The notes: generated from the sequence alone by a model not told the origin. A DNA stretch of 64,000 nucleotides from Parasphingopyxis sp. (GCF_028279465.1 NZ_JANQNS010000013.1:234238-298237); one strand, 5' to 3'; shown: positions 8,082 through 18,035, counted from the stretch's first letter. Program-made: numbers and translations.

Positions 8082-8887
8082 TGGCGGGATTGATGGAAGG
8101 GAAACGCGGGCTGATCATGGGGCTCGCCAACAACAAGTCGCTGGCATGGGGCATTGCGCAGCAGCTTGCCGATCAGGGCGCCGAATTGGCGTTCAGCTAT
8201 CAGGGCGAGGCACTCGAAAAGCGCGTGCGCCCTTTGGCCGACAGCCTGGGTTCCGATTTCCTGATCGAATGCGATGTATCGGATATGGATGCGCTCGACG
8301 CCGCCTTCGCGACGCTTAAAGAGCGCTGGGAGACGATCGATTTCGTCGTTCACGCCATCGGCTTTTCCGACAAGAACGAGTTGCGCGGCAAATATGTCGA
8401 CACCAGCCTCGATAATTTCCTGATGACGATGAACATCTCGGTCTATTCGATGGTGGCCGTGACGAAGCGCGCGGCCGAAATGATGCCGGATGGCGGATCG
8501 ATCCTGACGCTCACCTATTATGGCGCGGAAAAGGTCGTGCCGCACTATAACGTTATGGGGCCGGCCAAGTCGGCGCTCGAGACAAGCGTCCAATATCTCG
8601 CCATGGATTTGGGGCCCGACAATATTCGGGTGAACGCGATTTCCGCCGGCCCGATCAAGACGCTGGCCGCCAGCGGCATCGGCGATTTCCGCTATATTCT
8701 CAAATGGAACGAGCTGAATTCGCCGCTGCGCCGGAACGTCACGATCGAGGATGTCGGCGGGGCCGGGCTTTACCTGCTCAGCGATCTCTCCGCGGGCGTG
8801 ACCGGTGAGATTCATCATGTCGACAGCGGCTATAATGTGATCGGCATGAAAGCCGAGGATGCGCCCGATATCGCGCTCGAGAAATGA
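8081..8887 (+). CDS. fabI: enoyl-[acyl-carrier-protein] reductase (NADH)
   Basis: The 268-residue protein is a short-chain dehydrogenase-fold FabI. It has the variant dinucleotide motif [14 protein letters not shown] near the N-terminus and the catalytic arrangement Tyr-x6-Tyr-x6-Lys in [17 protein letters not shown]. FabI reduces the trans-2 double bond of acyl-ACP in the last step of each fatty-acid elongation cycle and is the target of triclosan-type inhibitors. The ATG at 8081 is used because the frame upstream belongs to yihY; TAATG joins the two. ATGA couples it to aroC downstream. Confidence 0.96.
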   Translation: MAGLMEGKRGLIMGLANNKSLAWGIAQQLADQGAELAFSYQGEALEKRVRPLADSLGSDFLIECDVSDMDALDAAFATLKERWETIDFVVHAIGFSDKNELRGKYVDTSLDNFLMTMNISVYSMVAVTKRAAEMMPDGGSILTLTYYGAEKVVPHYNVMGPAKSALETSVQYLAMDLGPDNIRVNAISAGPIKTLAASGIGDFRYILKWNELNSPLRRNVTIEDVGGAGLYLLSDLSAGVTGEIHHVDSGYNVIGMKAEDAPDIALEK

Positions 8888-9954
8888 GCGTCAACAGCTT
8901 CGGCCATGTGTTCCGCTTCATGACCTGGGGTGAAAGCCACGGGCCGGGGCTCGGCGTGGTTATCGATGGCTGCCCGCCGGGGATTGCGCTCGCGGAGACC
9001 GATATCCAGCCCTGGATGGATAAGCGCCGTCCGGGCCAGTCCCGCCACACCACGCAGCGCCGCGAACCCGATGCGGTGAAGATCATGTCAGGCGTCTATG
9101 AAGGCCGCACGACGGGCACGCCGATCCATCTGATGATCGAAAATGTCGACCAGCGGTCGAAAGACTATTCGAAAATCGCGGCGAAGTACCGGCCCGGGCA
9201 TGCGGACTATACCTATGATGCGAAATACGGCTTTCGCGATCCGCGCGGCGGTGGGCGGTCTTCAGCGCGCGAAACGGCGGCGCGGGTCGCGGCGGGCGCG
9301 GTGGCGCGCAAAGTGCTGGGCGAGACTATCGCTATCCGCGGCTATCTGACCGAGCTTGGCGGTATTCCGATCGACCGGTCGCGCTTCGACGATGCCGCGA
9401 TCGATGCCAACAGTTTCTTCTCTCCCGATCCGGTTGCGGCGGAGGAATGGGAAGCGGCCGTCGATGCCGCGCGCAAGGACGGCAATTCGCTGGGCGCAGT
9501 GGCCGAATGTATGGCGACCGGCGTTCCGGCCGGCTGGGGCGCGCCCGTCTATGCGAAGCTCGACGGCGAACTGGCGGCGGCGATGATGTCGATCAACGCC
9601 ACCAAGGGCGTCGAAATCGGCAACGGGTTCGAAGCCGCGCGGATCACGGGGCGCGACAATGCGGACGAAATGGCGCCCGGCAACGAGGGGCCGCGTTTCC
9701 TCTCGAACAATGCGGGCGGTATTCTGGGCGGCATATCCAATGGCGATGTGATCGTCTGCCGTACCGCATTCAAGCCGACCAGTTCGATCCTGACGCCGCT
9801 CAAGACGGTCACACGCGATGGCGAAGAAACCGAGATTTCGACCAAGGGCCGTCACGATCCCTGTGTCGGCATTCGCGGCGTTCCCGTGGTCGAAGCGATG
9901 ATGGCGCTGGTGCTGGCCGATCAAATGTTGCTTCACCGGGCGCAATGCGGGTGA
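8884..9954 (+). CDS. aroC: chorismate synthase
   Basis: The 356-residue protein carries the three chorismate synthase signatures: GESHGPGLG near the N-terminus, [10 protein letters not shown] around residue 103, and [14 protein letters not shown] around residue 122. It converts 5-enolpyruvylshikimate 3-phosphate to chorismate, the branch point to aromatic amino acids, folate and ubiquinone, and needs reduced FMN. Length is typical. Its ATG overlaps the fabI stop (ATGA), which indicates translational coupling in the yihY-fabI-aroC unit. Confidence 0.97.
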   Translation: MSVNSFGHVFRFMTWGESHGPGLGVVIDGCPPGIALAETDIQPWMDKRRPGQSRHTTQRREPDAVKIMSGVYEGRTTGTPIHLMIENVDQRSKDYSKIAAKYRPGHADYTYDAKYGFRDPRGGGRSSARETAARVAAGAVARKVLGETIAIRGYLTELGGIPIDRSRFDDAAIDANSFFSPDPVAAEEWEAAVDAARKDGNSLGAVAECMATGVPAGWGAPVYAKLDGELAAAMMSINATKGVEIGNGFEAARITGRDNADEMAPGNEGPRFLSNNAGGILGGISNGDVIVCRTAFKPTSSILTPLKTVTRDGEETEISTKGRHDPCVGIRGVPVVEAMMALVLADQMLLHRAQCG

Positions 9955-9967
9955 TAAACCGGCTCGC

Positions 9968-11767
9968 TTGGGGGTAGAGTTGGAAGCAATACAAGCCTTT
10001 ATCGATGTCAATCAGGCGGTTATCGGCCTGGTTATCCTCGGGATCATGTTCGTTGCCTTTCTCTTCGAACGCTTCCCGGCGGCGGTGATAGCGCTGTTCG
10101 GCGCCTGTGCGTTTCTGTTCCTCGGCATCCTCGATTCCGATGGCTTATTGTCGGTCTTCTCAAACCCGGCGCCGATCACCATCGGTGCGATGTTCGTGCT
10201 GTCCGGCGCGCTGCTCAGAACCGGCACGATCGACGCGCTGGCCTCCGGAATCGTCGCGCGGGCGGCGAAGCGGCCGAAACTGGCCTTGGTCGAACTGTTC
10301 ATCGGCGCATTCGTCGCCTCGGCCTTTATGAACAACACGCCCGTCGTGCTTGTGCTTATCCCGATCATGGCGCGGCTTGCAGAGGCAACCGGCATGTCGG
10401 TCAAACGCTTGCTAATCCCGCTGTCCTATATCTGCATCCTTGGCGGTACGATGACGTTGATCGGGACGTCGACCAACCTGATCGTCGATGCCGTCGCCCG
10501 GCAGGAAGGCATGGATTCGTTCGGGATTTTCGAGATCACGCCTTATGGCCTGATGGCCGCACTCGCCGGCGCGGTGACGCTGGCGATTTTGGGGCCGATC
10601 CTGTTGCCCAAGGGCGATCCGACGTCGCTCTACCGCAGTACCGAGGATACCGACTTTTTGACCGAGTTGATCGTGCCCGAGGATGGCGATGTGATCGGCC
10701 GCAAATATAGCGAACTGGCGGCGCTCAGGCCCTCACGGTTGAAGGTCTTGTCGATCAAGCGCGGCGAGGAATTCATCCGACATGAACTGTCGGAAGAAGT
10801 CGCCATGGCTGGCGATCATGTGATCATCCGTACCGATATGACCGAATTGCTCTCGCTGCGGCGTACACGGCAGTTCGAGATGGGGATCGCGGGCAAGAAC
10901 GGTCCGAGCGCGAACAGCGAGGCGCTGGTCGAAGCGACGATAGCGCCGACCCATCCGAGCCTCGGACGGCGGCTGGCCGACATCCCGTTCCTGAGCCGGT
11001 TGCGCGTGCGGATCATCGGTATCACGCGCCACCGCCAGCTACCCGGGCCGGACATGGCCAATTCGCGCATGCGCGCGGCCGACCATCTGCTGGTGACGGG
11101 TTCTGAGGACGCGATCCGGCGCATGTACGAAAATCCGAACCTGCTCGGCGTCGGCCAGACGCGGACGCGCGAATTCCGCCGCGACCGGGCACCGATAGCG
11201 ATCCTCGCGCTGGCGGCCGTGGTGACGCTAGCGGCGCTCAACATCGTGTCGCTCGCCGTGGCCGCGATCCTCGGTATGGGCGCCATCCTTGCCGCCCGCT
11301 GCATCGACGCAGAAGAGGCCTGGGGCTCGATCGATGGCAATGTGCTGATCTTGATCTTTGCGATGCTCGCTGTGGGCGTGGGCCTGCAACAGGCGGGCAG
11401 CGTCGCGCTGATTGTCGGAGCGATCGTGCCAATCCTCGAAACGGTGCCGCCCTGGTCGCTGATTTTCGTCGTCTACATCCTCTCGGTGCTGCTGACCGAA
11501 ATCGTTACGAACAATGCCGTTGCGGTCATCGTCACACCGATCGTAATCGGCTTGGCGAACCAGCTCGGCGTCGACCCGCGCCCGCTCGTGATCGCCGTCA
11601 TGTTCGCAGCATCGGCGAGCTTCGCGACGCCGATCGGCTATCAGACCAACACGCTCGTCTATGCGGCGGGCAATTACCGCTTCCTCGATTTCGTGAAGGC
11701 AGGTTTGCCGCTGACCGCGGCCGTCGGTTTTACGACATGCTGTGCCATCGCCTTCCTGTTCGCCTAG
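9968..11767 (+). CDS. SLC13-family permease with two TrkA-C domains
   Basis: About 599 residues. Hydrophobic helices fill residues 15-210 and 405-599, and between them lie two hydrophilic regulator-of-K-conductance C-terminal (TrkA-C/RCK-C) domains, about 215-300 and 305-395, the first recognised by DVIGRKYSELAAL. The repeated NNTPVVLV and TNNAVAVIV helices are the hallmark of the divalent-anion:Na+ symporter/ArsB-like superfamily. Proteins with this layout have been linked to sulfate or other anions, but the substrate is not readable here. No ATG fits: the start is TTG at 9968 or, more likely, TTG at 9980 behind a GGGGG tract. Confidence 0.85.
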   Translation: MGVELEAIQAFIDVNQAVIGLVILGIMFVAFLFERFPAAVIALFGACAFLFLGILDSDGLLSVFSNPAPITIGAMFVLSGALLRTGTIDALASGIVARAAKRPKLALVELFIGAFVASAFMNNTPVVLVLIPIMARLAEATGMSVKRLLIPLSYICILGGTMTLIGTSTNLIVDAVARQEGMDSFGIFEITPYGLMAALAGAVTLAILGPILLPKGDPTSLYRSTEDTDFLTELIVPEDGDVIGRKYSELAALRPSRLKVLSIKRGEEFIRHELSEEVAMAGDHVIIRTDMTELLSLRRTRQFEMGIAGKNGPSANSEALVEATIAPTHPSLGRRLADIPFLSRLRVRIIGITRHRQLPGPDMANSRMRAADHLLVTGSEDAIRRMYENPNLLGVGQTRTREFRRDRAPIAILALAAVVTLAALNIVSLAVAAILGMGAILAARCIDAEEAWGSIDGNVLILIFAMLAVGVGLQQAGSVALIVGAIVPILETVPPWSLIFVVYILSVLLTEIVTNNAVAVIVTPIVIGLANQLGVDPRPLVIAVMFAASASFATPIGYQTNTLVYAAGNYRFLDFVKAGLPLTAAVGFTTCCAIAFLFA

Positions 11768-11826
11768 CGCTTGCGGTAGTGCCGGTCGGGCGATAGCGTT
11801 GGCGCCATAGGGCGGGGAGATGTTGC

Positions 11827-13110
11827 GTGCTCAAAAAATGGTTTGAAATCCCGCTCTGGAAACGCGTCGTTGGGGCGCTGATCCTTGGCGGGATTACGGG
11901 CTACATCTGGGGCCCCGGCGCCGAGAGCATCAAGATCATCGGCGATATTTTCATCGATTTCATCAAGATGCTGATCGTCCCGCTGATCTTCTTCAGTGTC
12001 GTGTCGGGCGTCGCATCAATCGGTAACGTCGGGCGGCTGGGCAGTGTCGGCTGGCGCGCGATACTGCTGTTCGTGATTACCGGGCAAGTAGCGGTGTGGC
12101 TGGGCCTTGCGCTTGGCACCTGGTTCGAACCGGGCATTGGCGTCGATACGTCCGGGCTCGAAATGGGCGATATCCCGGACCCAGCCCAGCCGACCTGGCA
12201 AGAGATGATCCGCTCGATGATTCCCGTCAGCCCGGTCGACGTGATGGCCAAGGTACAGGTGCTGCCGCTGATCGTTTTCTCGCTGCTGGTCGGGATCGGC
12301 ATCCTGCTTGCCCGCGGCGATGTCGAGGATGACGACGAGGCGGAGACCGACAGCGGCGTGCGCGGCGCCGCCATGATCGCCAAGGCCTTCGATGGCGGGG
12401 CGCTGATCTTCCAGAAGATCACCATCCTGGTAATGGAATTGACCCCGTTCGGCGTCTTTGCGCTGATCGCCTGGGTGGTCGGCACGCTCGGGCTCGACGC
12501 GGTCTATGCGCTCGCGAAGCTGGTGGGCATGAACTATCTCGGCTGTCTGCTGATCATCGGCGTCATGTATGTCGGCATCCTCGCCTTTCTCGCGCGGGTT
12601 TCGATCATCGGCTTCTTCCGCGGCATGATCGATGCGATCGCGGTCGCCTATTCGACTGCGAGTTCGTCTGCGACCCTGCCGGTGACCTTGCGCTGCACCC
12701 AGCGCAATCTCGGCATCAGCAAGCCTACGTCGAGCTTCGTCGTCTCATTGGGTTCGACCATCAATATGGACGGCACCGCGATGTATCTGGGCCTCGCGAC
12801 GCTGTTCGGCGCGCAGATGTTCGGCGTCGATCTGAGCATGACCGACTATGTGACCATCGCCATTCTCGCGACGGTCGGCTCGATAGGGGCCGCGGGCATT
12901 CCGGGCGCGGGGCTGGTGATGATGGGCGCGGTCTTTGCGGCGGTCGGCGTGCCGCTGGAGGCCATCGCCTTTATCGCCGGCGTTGACCGGATCATGGACA
13001 TGATGCGCACCGCGACCAATGTGACCGGCGATGCCACGGTGACGGTGACGACCGCGAGCATGCTGGGCGAAATCGACAGGGAAGAGTTGCGGAGCGCCGA
13101 CGATATCTAG
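11827..13110 (+). CDS. dicarboxylate/amino acid:cation symporter (SDF/DAACS family)
   Basis: The 427-residue protein starts with GTG behind a strong GGGGAG and has the two re-entrant hairpin signatures of the glutamate-transporter fold: the serine-rich YSTASSSATLP segment and GSTINMDGTAMY, as well as the later AAGIPGAGLVMMG. These bind substrate and sodium or protons in GltPh-like transporters. It should import glutamate, aspartate or a C4-dicarboxylate across the inner membrane; sequence alone does not separate these. It follows the SLC13 gene by 59 bases in the same direction, though nothing shows a shared task. Confidence 0.9.
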   Translation: MLKKWFEIPLWKRVVGALILGGITGYIWGPGAESIKIIGDIFIDFIKMLIVPLIFFSVVSGVASIGNVGRLGSVGWRAILLFVITGQVAVWLGLALGTWFEPGIGVDTSGLEMGDIPDPAQPTWQEMIRSMIPVSPVDVMAKVQVLPLIVFSLLVGIGILLARGDVEDDDEAETDSGVRGAAMIAKAFDGGALIFQKITILVMELTPFGVFALIAWVVGTLGLDAVYALAKLVGMNYLGCLLIIGVMYVGILAFLARVSIIGFFRGMIDAIAVAYSTASSSATLPVTLRCTQRNLGISKPTSSFVVSLGSTINMDGTAMYLGLATLFGAQMFGVDLSMTDYVTIAILATVGSIGAAGIPGAGLVMMGAVFAAVGVPLEAIAFIAGVDRIMDMMRTATNVTGDATVTVTTASMLGEIDREELRSADDI

Positions 13111-13119
13111 GGCCGATAT

Positions 13120-13866
13120 CTAGCTTTTACGGATACCGACCACCGTACCTTTGGTGCCCTCGCTGACCAGTTCGAAGTCGAAATTGGGCCAGGCTTTCGC
13201 CCAGCGCCGCCGGAGGATGCGTTCGCCCGGCCGCGCGCCATCGTCGAGCATCACCATCCCACCGATCGCTATTTTGTCGAACACCTGCGCCGCCGCACCG
13301 CGCGTAAAAGGATGGATCGTCCAGCATGGCCCGTCGATCAACATTAGGTCGATATCGTCGGGGAGCGGCCCATGATCGTACCACAGGCCGTTCCACGGTT
13401 CGGGCGGGGAGACCAGCGGCACCGCATGCATATCGGCCGACAGCTCGTGCTCGCCCAACCATTGGCGCGTCGCCTCGACGAAATCGGCGTGCTGGTCGAA
13501 GCTGATCAGCCGCCCGTCTTCGCCAACCATCTGCAGCGCGCGGGCTGCGATCAACGTCGATGCCCCAGCGCCGAACTCGACGACCGTCTGCGGTTTTGCC
13601 GTCAATATCCGGTTGGCGATCTTGCCGAGCAGCGCGACATCGGCCTTCCAGCTGCCGAGATTGGGCAGCGTATCGGGCGGCAGCTCTAGCCGCGCCAGCA
13701 GTTCCTGCTTGTCGGCCTGGCTGCCGCCGCGCAGCGAGCGCAAGAGCCACGGCCATTGGATCGCGCCGATGCCGAGCAGCGCGGCCCAGTCCGATGGCTT
13801 CCGGTCGAACGCCGCCTCGTCGGCATGGGCGCGCGGCAGGAACTGGGTGGACTCGCGCGATGTCAT
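13120..13866 (-). CDS. class I SAM-dependent methyltransferase-like protein
   Basis: The 248-residue protein has a Rossmann-like core: VVEFGAGAST (motif I, about residues 93-102), an acidic strand end in ISFDQH, LMLIDGP and a GGMVMLDDG strand. These fit a SAM-binding methyltransferase of unknown target. It starts four bases after the stop of the diheme cytochrome and is the last gene of the minus-strand unit beta-helix/cytochrome/methyltransferase. Whether it modifies a product of that unit cannot be said. Confidence 0.65.
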   Translation of the reverse strand: MTSRESTQFLPRAHADEAAFDRKPSDWAALLGIGAIQWPWLLRSLRGGSQADKQELLARLELPPDTLPNLGSWKADVALLGKIANRILTAKPQTVVEFGAGASTLIAARALQMVGEDGRLISFDQHADFVEATRQWLGEHELSADMHAVPLVSPPEPWNGLWYDHGPLPDDIDLMLIDGPCWTIHPFTRGAAAQVFDKIAIGGMVMLDDGARPGERILRRRWAKAWPNFDFELVSEGTKGTVVGIRKS

Positions 13867-13870
13867 CGGC

Positions 13871-14902
13871 TCAGCTCCGCTCGTCCATCGCGGCGATATA
13901 GCGTTCGATCAGCGCGATGCCCTCTTCGTGCAGCATGCCGCGGCCGAGTTCGGGCATGGCGACGCCCGGATCGCGCGAGCGCATGCGATAGACGAAGATC
14001 GAGCGTTCGGGATGGCCGGGCTCGATATCGTAATCGCGACCACCGCTGCCGCGCCCTGCGGCAACGGGCCGTTTAAGGATACCACGCGCGACCTCGTCCA
14101 TCTCGTTATAGCCAAGGAACAGGCCGGAGTTGCTGGCGCTGCCCGTGCGGCTGTGACAATGGGCGCAATTGATATCGATATAGGCGCGCGCGCGCTCGTC
14201 GAGCGTGCCGTCGCCCTCATCGTCCCAGACGGGCACGCGCGGGGCGTCGTCTGGCGCGCGATCGAGGATCGACCAATCGACCCATTGGGCGAGCCGCTGG
14301 CCGTCATTGAGGTTGCGCGCGTTCGGCCCGATCAGCGCGATCTCGTCATTGCTCGAATGGCAGGTCTTGCATTGATTTTGATTGGGCACGCGATAGTCGA
14401 GCGATTGCTGTTCGCCCTGCGCATCGATCCATGTGACGGGAATACGCCGCCCGGCCCGTCGCAATACGGCGTCCGTCCCGTCTTCGTTCCACACGTAAGG
14501 CAGCGCGACCCAGCCATCGGCGCGGCGCAGCAGCACGCGCGTCTCGAGCCAGCGGACGGGGCTGTCGGCATCGCGGAAATCGGCCGGATAGCCAAAGCTC
14601 TTTATGAGTGCGCTGCCGACCGGGAATTCAAATACGCCATCGGCATTATAGGTCGCTGTCTGTCCCTCGGGCACATAGACGAAGCGGTTTTTCAGCGCAT
14701 AATCGCTGAACAGCGCCGTGTTGAGTTCGTAACCGATCACCCGGTCGTTCGGCGTATGGCCGATATCGTCGGTGAAGAAATGAAATTCCGAGAGATTGCG
14801 CGGCAGCGAATCGCCCATGATCGCCGTGTCGGACACGGGTGCGGGCGGGCTGGCGCTCACCAGCGCCAGCCAGCCGGCCATGGCCGCAAGCGCGCGGATC
14901 AC
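13871..14902 (-). CDS. SO2930/HNE_0200-family diheme c-type cytochrome
   Basis: The 343-residue protein has a signal peptide (about residues 1-18) and two heme c motifs, CKTCH at 178-182 and CAHCH at 246-250, so it is a periplasmic diheme protein. The region before the hemes, with ELNTALFSDYALKNRFVYVP, is typical of the HNE_0200/SO2930 family. That family is known to be encoded next to, or fused with, a parallel beta-helix protein, exactly as seen here (4-base ATGA overlap with 14899-16086). The function of the pair is unknown; a redox role acting on a carbohydrate-like ligand is only a guess. Confidence 0.88.
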   Translation of the reverse strand: MIRALAAMAGWLALVSASPPAPVSDTAIMGDSLPRNLSEFHFFTDDIGHTPNDRVIGYELNTALFSDYALKNRFVYVPEGQTATYNADGVFEFPVGSALIKSFGYPADFRDADSPVRWLETRVLLRRADGWVALPYVWNEDGTDAVLRRAGRRIPVTWIDAQGEQQSLDYRVPNQNQCKTCHSSNDEIALIGPNARNLNDGQRLAQWVDWSILDRAPDDAPRVPVWDDEGDGTLDERARAYIDINCAHCHSRTGSASNSGLFLGYNEMDEVARGILKRPVAAGRGSGGRDYDIEPGHPERSIFVYRMRSRDPGVAMPELGRGMLHEEGIALIERYIAAMDERS

Positions 14903-16086
14903 CGGAGCGCGGCCTCCATGCTGTCGGGCAGCACGACCGCCTGCAATTCGGCCGATCCCTCGCCCTCGCTCAGATCGGCTGGCGCGGGTTGCGCTTCCTG
15001 AAATGGCTGGCGCAGCCGGGTCAGGCCGAGCGACAGCACGCCGATATCGTCCGACACGCGGATGCCGCTGCCCTGGCCGTCCCAGATGATCGGCGGCAAT
15101 TGGCCGCCCAGCGCCGCCTGCAATTCCGCCCCACCGTCGAAATCGGGATTATAGCCGGCGGGCCCGTACAGGTTATCGCGGATCGTGACGTTCAGCGGAT
15201 AGGGATTGTAGCGCTCATCGTCATAATCGTTGGGATAGGCGACCAACAGGATGTTGCCTGAACCGTGATCGGCCATGATGTTGTTGAACACCTCCACATT
15301 GCGGTGCGCCATCACCATTACGCCCATGCCCGCCGGCACGGTCGCGACGATATTGCCCTCATGCGCGAAGTTGGCGGTGTTGTTGTCGTGGATGAAGTTG
15401 CGGAACACGCGGACCGAATGGCCGCCGACCTGCGGGATGCTAGGCAGGTCGAACACGAGGATGCCGCCCGTATTGTGGGTTGCGACATTGTCGTAGACAT
15501 CGGCGTAGAAGCTGTTCTCGATCTCGATGCCCGCGACATTGTAATGGACGTTGTTGTTGCGCACGACGATCTGCTGCGACTGGCCAACATAGATGCCGGC
15601 GTCCGACGACCCGATCACCGTCGAGCCATCGACCAGCACATGCGTCGATTCCACCGGATAGATGCCATAGGCGCCATTGTCGGGATGCGGCCCGCGCGTC
15701 CATTCGACGCGGATATTGTGATAGACGATCCGGTCGGCTTCCTTCGATTTGATCCCGTCGCCGCGCGTATTTTCCACGGCAAAATCGCGGAGCACCACGT
15801 CATCGGACGTGACGAGCAACCCTTCGCCCGATCCGACCTGATTGCTGAAATCGAGGATCGAGGCGTCCGGCCCCGCACCGCGCACGGTCACATTGGCGAC
15901 ATCGAGCGACAGCCCGTCGGTCAGCTCGAACCGGCCCGCGCCGATTTCCACTGTATCGCCGGGCTCGGCGATAATCAGCGCTTCCTGAAGGCGCTCCTGC
16001 GCGTCCGGCCCGGCTTCGACAGTATGGGTTGCGGCGAAAACGCTGGTCGATGCCAGCAGCATCGCAGCGGCGGCGATATATTTCAT
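14899..16086 (-). CDS. secreted parallel beta-helix repeat protein
   Basis: The 395-residue protein has a clear signal peptide (cut near VFAA, residue 18-19) and then repeated short strands with Asn/Val/Ile ladders such as VRNNNVHYN, VYDNVATHN and VFRNFIHDN, which mark a right-handed parallel beta-helix like that of pectate lyases and related sugar-acting proteins. No lyase catalytic set was recognised. It is the first gene of a three-gene minus-strand unit and is the usual partner of the SO2930-type diheme cytochrome. Its promoter should lie in 16087-16150, next to a palindromic repeat. Confidence 0.85.
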   Translation of the reverse strand: MKYIAAAAMLLASTSVFAATHTVEAGPDAQERLQEALIIAEPGDTVEIGAGRFELTDGLSLDVANVTVRGAGPDASILDFSNQVGSGEGLLVTSDDVVLRDFAVENTRGDGIKSKEADRIVYHNIRVEWTRGPHPDNGAYGIYPVESTHVLVDGSTVIGSSDAGIYVGQSQQIVVRNNNVHYNVAGIEIENSFYADVYDNVATHNTGGILVFDLPSIPQVGGHSVRVFRNFIHDNNTANFAHEGNIVATVPAGMGVMVMAHRNVEVFNNIMADHGSGNILLVAYPNDYDDERYNPYPLNVTIRDNLYGPAGYNPDFDGGAELQAALGGQLPPIIWDGQGSGIRVSDDIGVLSLGLTRLRQPFQEAQPAPADLSEGEGSAELQAVVLPDSMEAALR

Positions 16087-16150
16087 GGCGACGTCCTCTC
16101 CCTTTGACGTGGGCGGAAACTAGCGCAAGGCGATGCCAATGTGAATGCAC

Positions 16151-16241
16151 GTCATTGCGAGCGGAGCGAAGCAATCCAGAGCTGCCAAAGATGTCGCTAG
16201 CCGCTCTGGATTGCTTCGTCGCTGCGCTCCTCGCAATGACG
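16151..16241. repeat. palindromic intergenic repeat, copy 1 (GTCATTGCGAG type)
   Basis: A left arm at 16151-16181 begins GTCATTGCGAG and ends AGCAATCCAGAG; the right arm at 16204-16240 is its near-perfect inverse, with six extra bases. The whole can fold into a long hairpin with a loop of about 22 bases. A second copy with the same arms is at 18036-18135. Dispersed palindromes of this kind are common in alphaproteobacterial and other genomes; no function is shown here. Confidence 0.85.
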
Positions 16242-16262
16242 TTTTGCAAATTGTCAAAACGT
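16239..16262. other. inverted repeat ACGTTTTG-N8-CAAAACGT
   Basis: Two perfect 8-base arms, ACGTTTTG (16239-16246) and CAAAACGT (16255-16262), are separated by eight A/T-rich bases. The element sits directly after palindromic repeat copy 1 and before the hairpin at 16273-16291, downstream of the minus-strand hypothetical gene. It could be an operator or part of a terminator; neither is shown. Confidence 0.5.
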
Positions 16263-16272
16263 GAGCAAATTA

Positions 16273-16291
16273 TCCTCCTAGCTGAGGAGGA
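16273..16291 (-). terminator. terminator-like hairpin downstream of the 16317-16703 gene
   Basis: TCCTCC (16273-16278) and GGAGGA (16286-16291) can pair around a seven-base loop. Read on the minus strand, the hairpin is followed by TAATTTG, a short A/T-rich run, so it could end transcripts coming from purA and the hypothetical gene. The U-tract is weak, hence the low confidence. Confidence 0.35.
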
Positions 16292-16316
16292 TTATCGCAC
16301 TTCAACACTATCGCAG

Positions 16317-16703
16317 CTACGCGGAGCCGTCGACTTCGGTCTCTGCCAATGCGCAGTTCAAGATGTCTTGAGGATCAAACCGCACTTGGCCAACTGTATC
16401 TGCCTCATGGAGCTTTGCCCGAGCAGCTGCTTTCATCAGCGCATCTTTGACGAGCACATGCTTTCGCCCATCGACCTCTAGGAGCCAACCGTCTCCTTCG
16501 CCTTCTCGAACCAGCTTTGCGAGAGCTGTGAGACGCAATGTTATTGCCGTCATTTCCTCCGGCTCACACTTGTCATGAAGGACGGCTACGGTTGAAACCG
16601 TTGGATCTGGTTCGAGGCCGGCTTCATGATCGTTCGCAATTTTCTGTGCTGCTTCGAACAATAGCTCAGCTCGCACTCGCGGAATTGTGTTCATATTCTT
16701 CAT
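16317..16703 (-). CDS. hypothetical protein, composition unlike neighbours
   Basis: The 128-residue product is soluble, rich in Ala, Glu and Leu, without a signal peptide or membrane segment; I recognise no motif. The DNA is visibly richer in A and T than the genes on either side, a sign of recent acquisition or relaxed selection. It starts 22 bases after the purA stop in the same direction and could be read through from purA. A start at the second Met (16694) is possible. The adjacent palindromic repeat and two further inverted repeats suggest an insertion-prone spot. Confidence 0.55.
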   Translation of the reverse strand: MKNMNTIPRVRAELLFEAAQKIANDHEAGLEPDPTVSTVAVLHDKCEPEEMTAITLRLTALAKLVREGEGDGWLLEVDGRKHVLVKDALMKAAARAKLHEADTVGQVRFDPQDILNCALAETEVDGSA

Positions 16704-16724
16704 CCAACCCTTTGACCTTCTACA

Positions 16725-18014
16725 TCAATCCGCAAACGGATCGCGCACCAAAATCGTATCCTCCCGCTCCGGGCTCGTGCTGACCAGCGCAACGGGGCAG
16801 CCGATCAGTTCTTCGATCCGGCGGACATATTTGATCGCCTGGGCCGGGAGTTCGCCCCAGCTGCGCGCGCCGGCGGTGGATTCGCTCCAGCCTTCCATCG
16901 TCTCATAGACGGGCGTCGCGCGGGCCTGTTCGCGGGCGTTGGGCGGGAGATAATCGTAATGGACGCCATCGACATCGTAGCCGATGCCGATCTTCAATTC
17001 CGCGAAACCGTCCAGCACGTCGAGCTTGGTGAGCGCGATGCCGCTGACGCCGGAGACGGCGCAGGTCTGGCGCACAAGCGTCGCGTCGAACCAGCCGCAG
17101 CGGCGCTGCCGCCCCGTCACCGTGCCGAACTCATGCCCGCGTTCGCCGAGCCGCTGGCCGTTTTCGTCGTCCAGTTCGGTCGGGAAGGGGCCGGCGCCGA
17201 CGCGGGTCGTATAGGCCTTGACGATGCCGAGCACGAAACCCGCGGCGCTGGGGCCGAGCCCCGAGCCGCCCGCCGCCGTGCCCGCGATCGTGTTCGAGCT
17301 GGTGACGAAGGGATAGGTGCCGTGATCGATATCGAGCAGCACGCCCTGCGCGCCTTCGAACAGGATGCGCTGGCCCTGCTCGCGCGCCTCGTTGAGCGAA
17401 CGCCAGACGGGCCGGGCGAATTCGAGCACGAAATCGGCGATCTCGGACAGATCGTTCAACAGCCGCTCGCGGTCGATCGGCGCTTCGTTAAACCCGGCGC
17501 GCAGCGCGTCGTGATGGGCGCAGAGCCGGTCGAGCTGCGGCCCGAGCTCGTCGAGATGCGCGAGATCGCAGACGCGGATCGCGCGGCGGCCGACCTTGTC
17601 TTCGTAAGCCGGGCCGATGCCGCGACGGGTCGTGCCGATCTTGCCCTTGCCGCTCGCATCCTCGCGCAGCGCGTCGAGATCGCGATGGATCGGCAGGATC
17701 AGCGGGCAGTTTTCCGCGACCTGAAGGACGTCGGCGGTGATTTCGACGCTCTGGCCGCGCAATTTCTCGACCTCGTCGCGCAGCGCCCAGGGATCGAGCA
17801 CGACGCCATTGCCGATGAAGGAGGGCGTGCCGCTGACGATGCCCGAGGGGAGCAATGAGAGCTTGTAGGTGATGTTGCCGATGACGAGCGTGTGGCCGGC
17901 ATTATGCCCGCCCTGAAATCGCACGACGCAATCGGCGCGCGCGGACAGCCAATCGACGATCTTGCCCTTGCCCTCATCGCCCCACTGGGCCCCGATCACG
18001 GTAACATTGGCCAA
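16725..18014 (-). CDS. purA: adenylosuccinate synthetase
   Basis: The 429-residue protein begins [24 protein letters not shown], holding the GDEGKGK phosphate loop, followed by the GGHNAGHT segment with the catalytic histidine, [14 protein letters not shown], and near the C-terminus [12 protein letters not shown]. It joins IMP and aspartate using GTP, the first committed step to AMP. Length is typical. It is the last conserved gene of the serC-serA-hisZ-purA cluster; a palindromic repeat of about 100 bases lies between hisZ and purA. Confidence 0.97.
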   Translation of the reverse strand: MANVTVIGAQWGDEGKGKIVDWLSARADCVVRFQGGHNAGHTLVIGNITYKLSLLPSGIVSGTPSFIGNGVVLDPWALRDEVEKLRGQSVEITADVLQVAENCPLILPIHRDLDALREDASGKGKIGTTRRGIGPAYEDKVGRRAIRVCDLAHLDELGPQLDRLCAHHDALRAGFNEAPIDRERLLNDLSEIADFVLEFARPVWRSLNEAREQGQRILFEGAQGVLLDIDHGTYPFVTSSNTIAGTAAGGSGLGPSAAGFVLGIVKAYTTRVGAGPFPTELDDENGQRLGERGHEFGTVTGRQRRCGWFDATLVRQTCAVSGVSGIALTKLDVLDGFAELKIGIGYDVDGVHYDYLPPNAREQARATPVYETMEGWSESTAGARSWGELPAQAIKYVRRIEELIGCPVALVSTSPEREDTILVRDPFAD

Positions 18015-18035
18015 AGTCCGATTCTCCCATCAATC

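Noticed and set aside
13101..13123. Tandem copy of CGATATCTAG at the stops of two convergent genes
   Set aside because: Two 10-base copies with period 13, too short to call an element and without hairpin or T-run; probably a small slip duplication.
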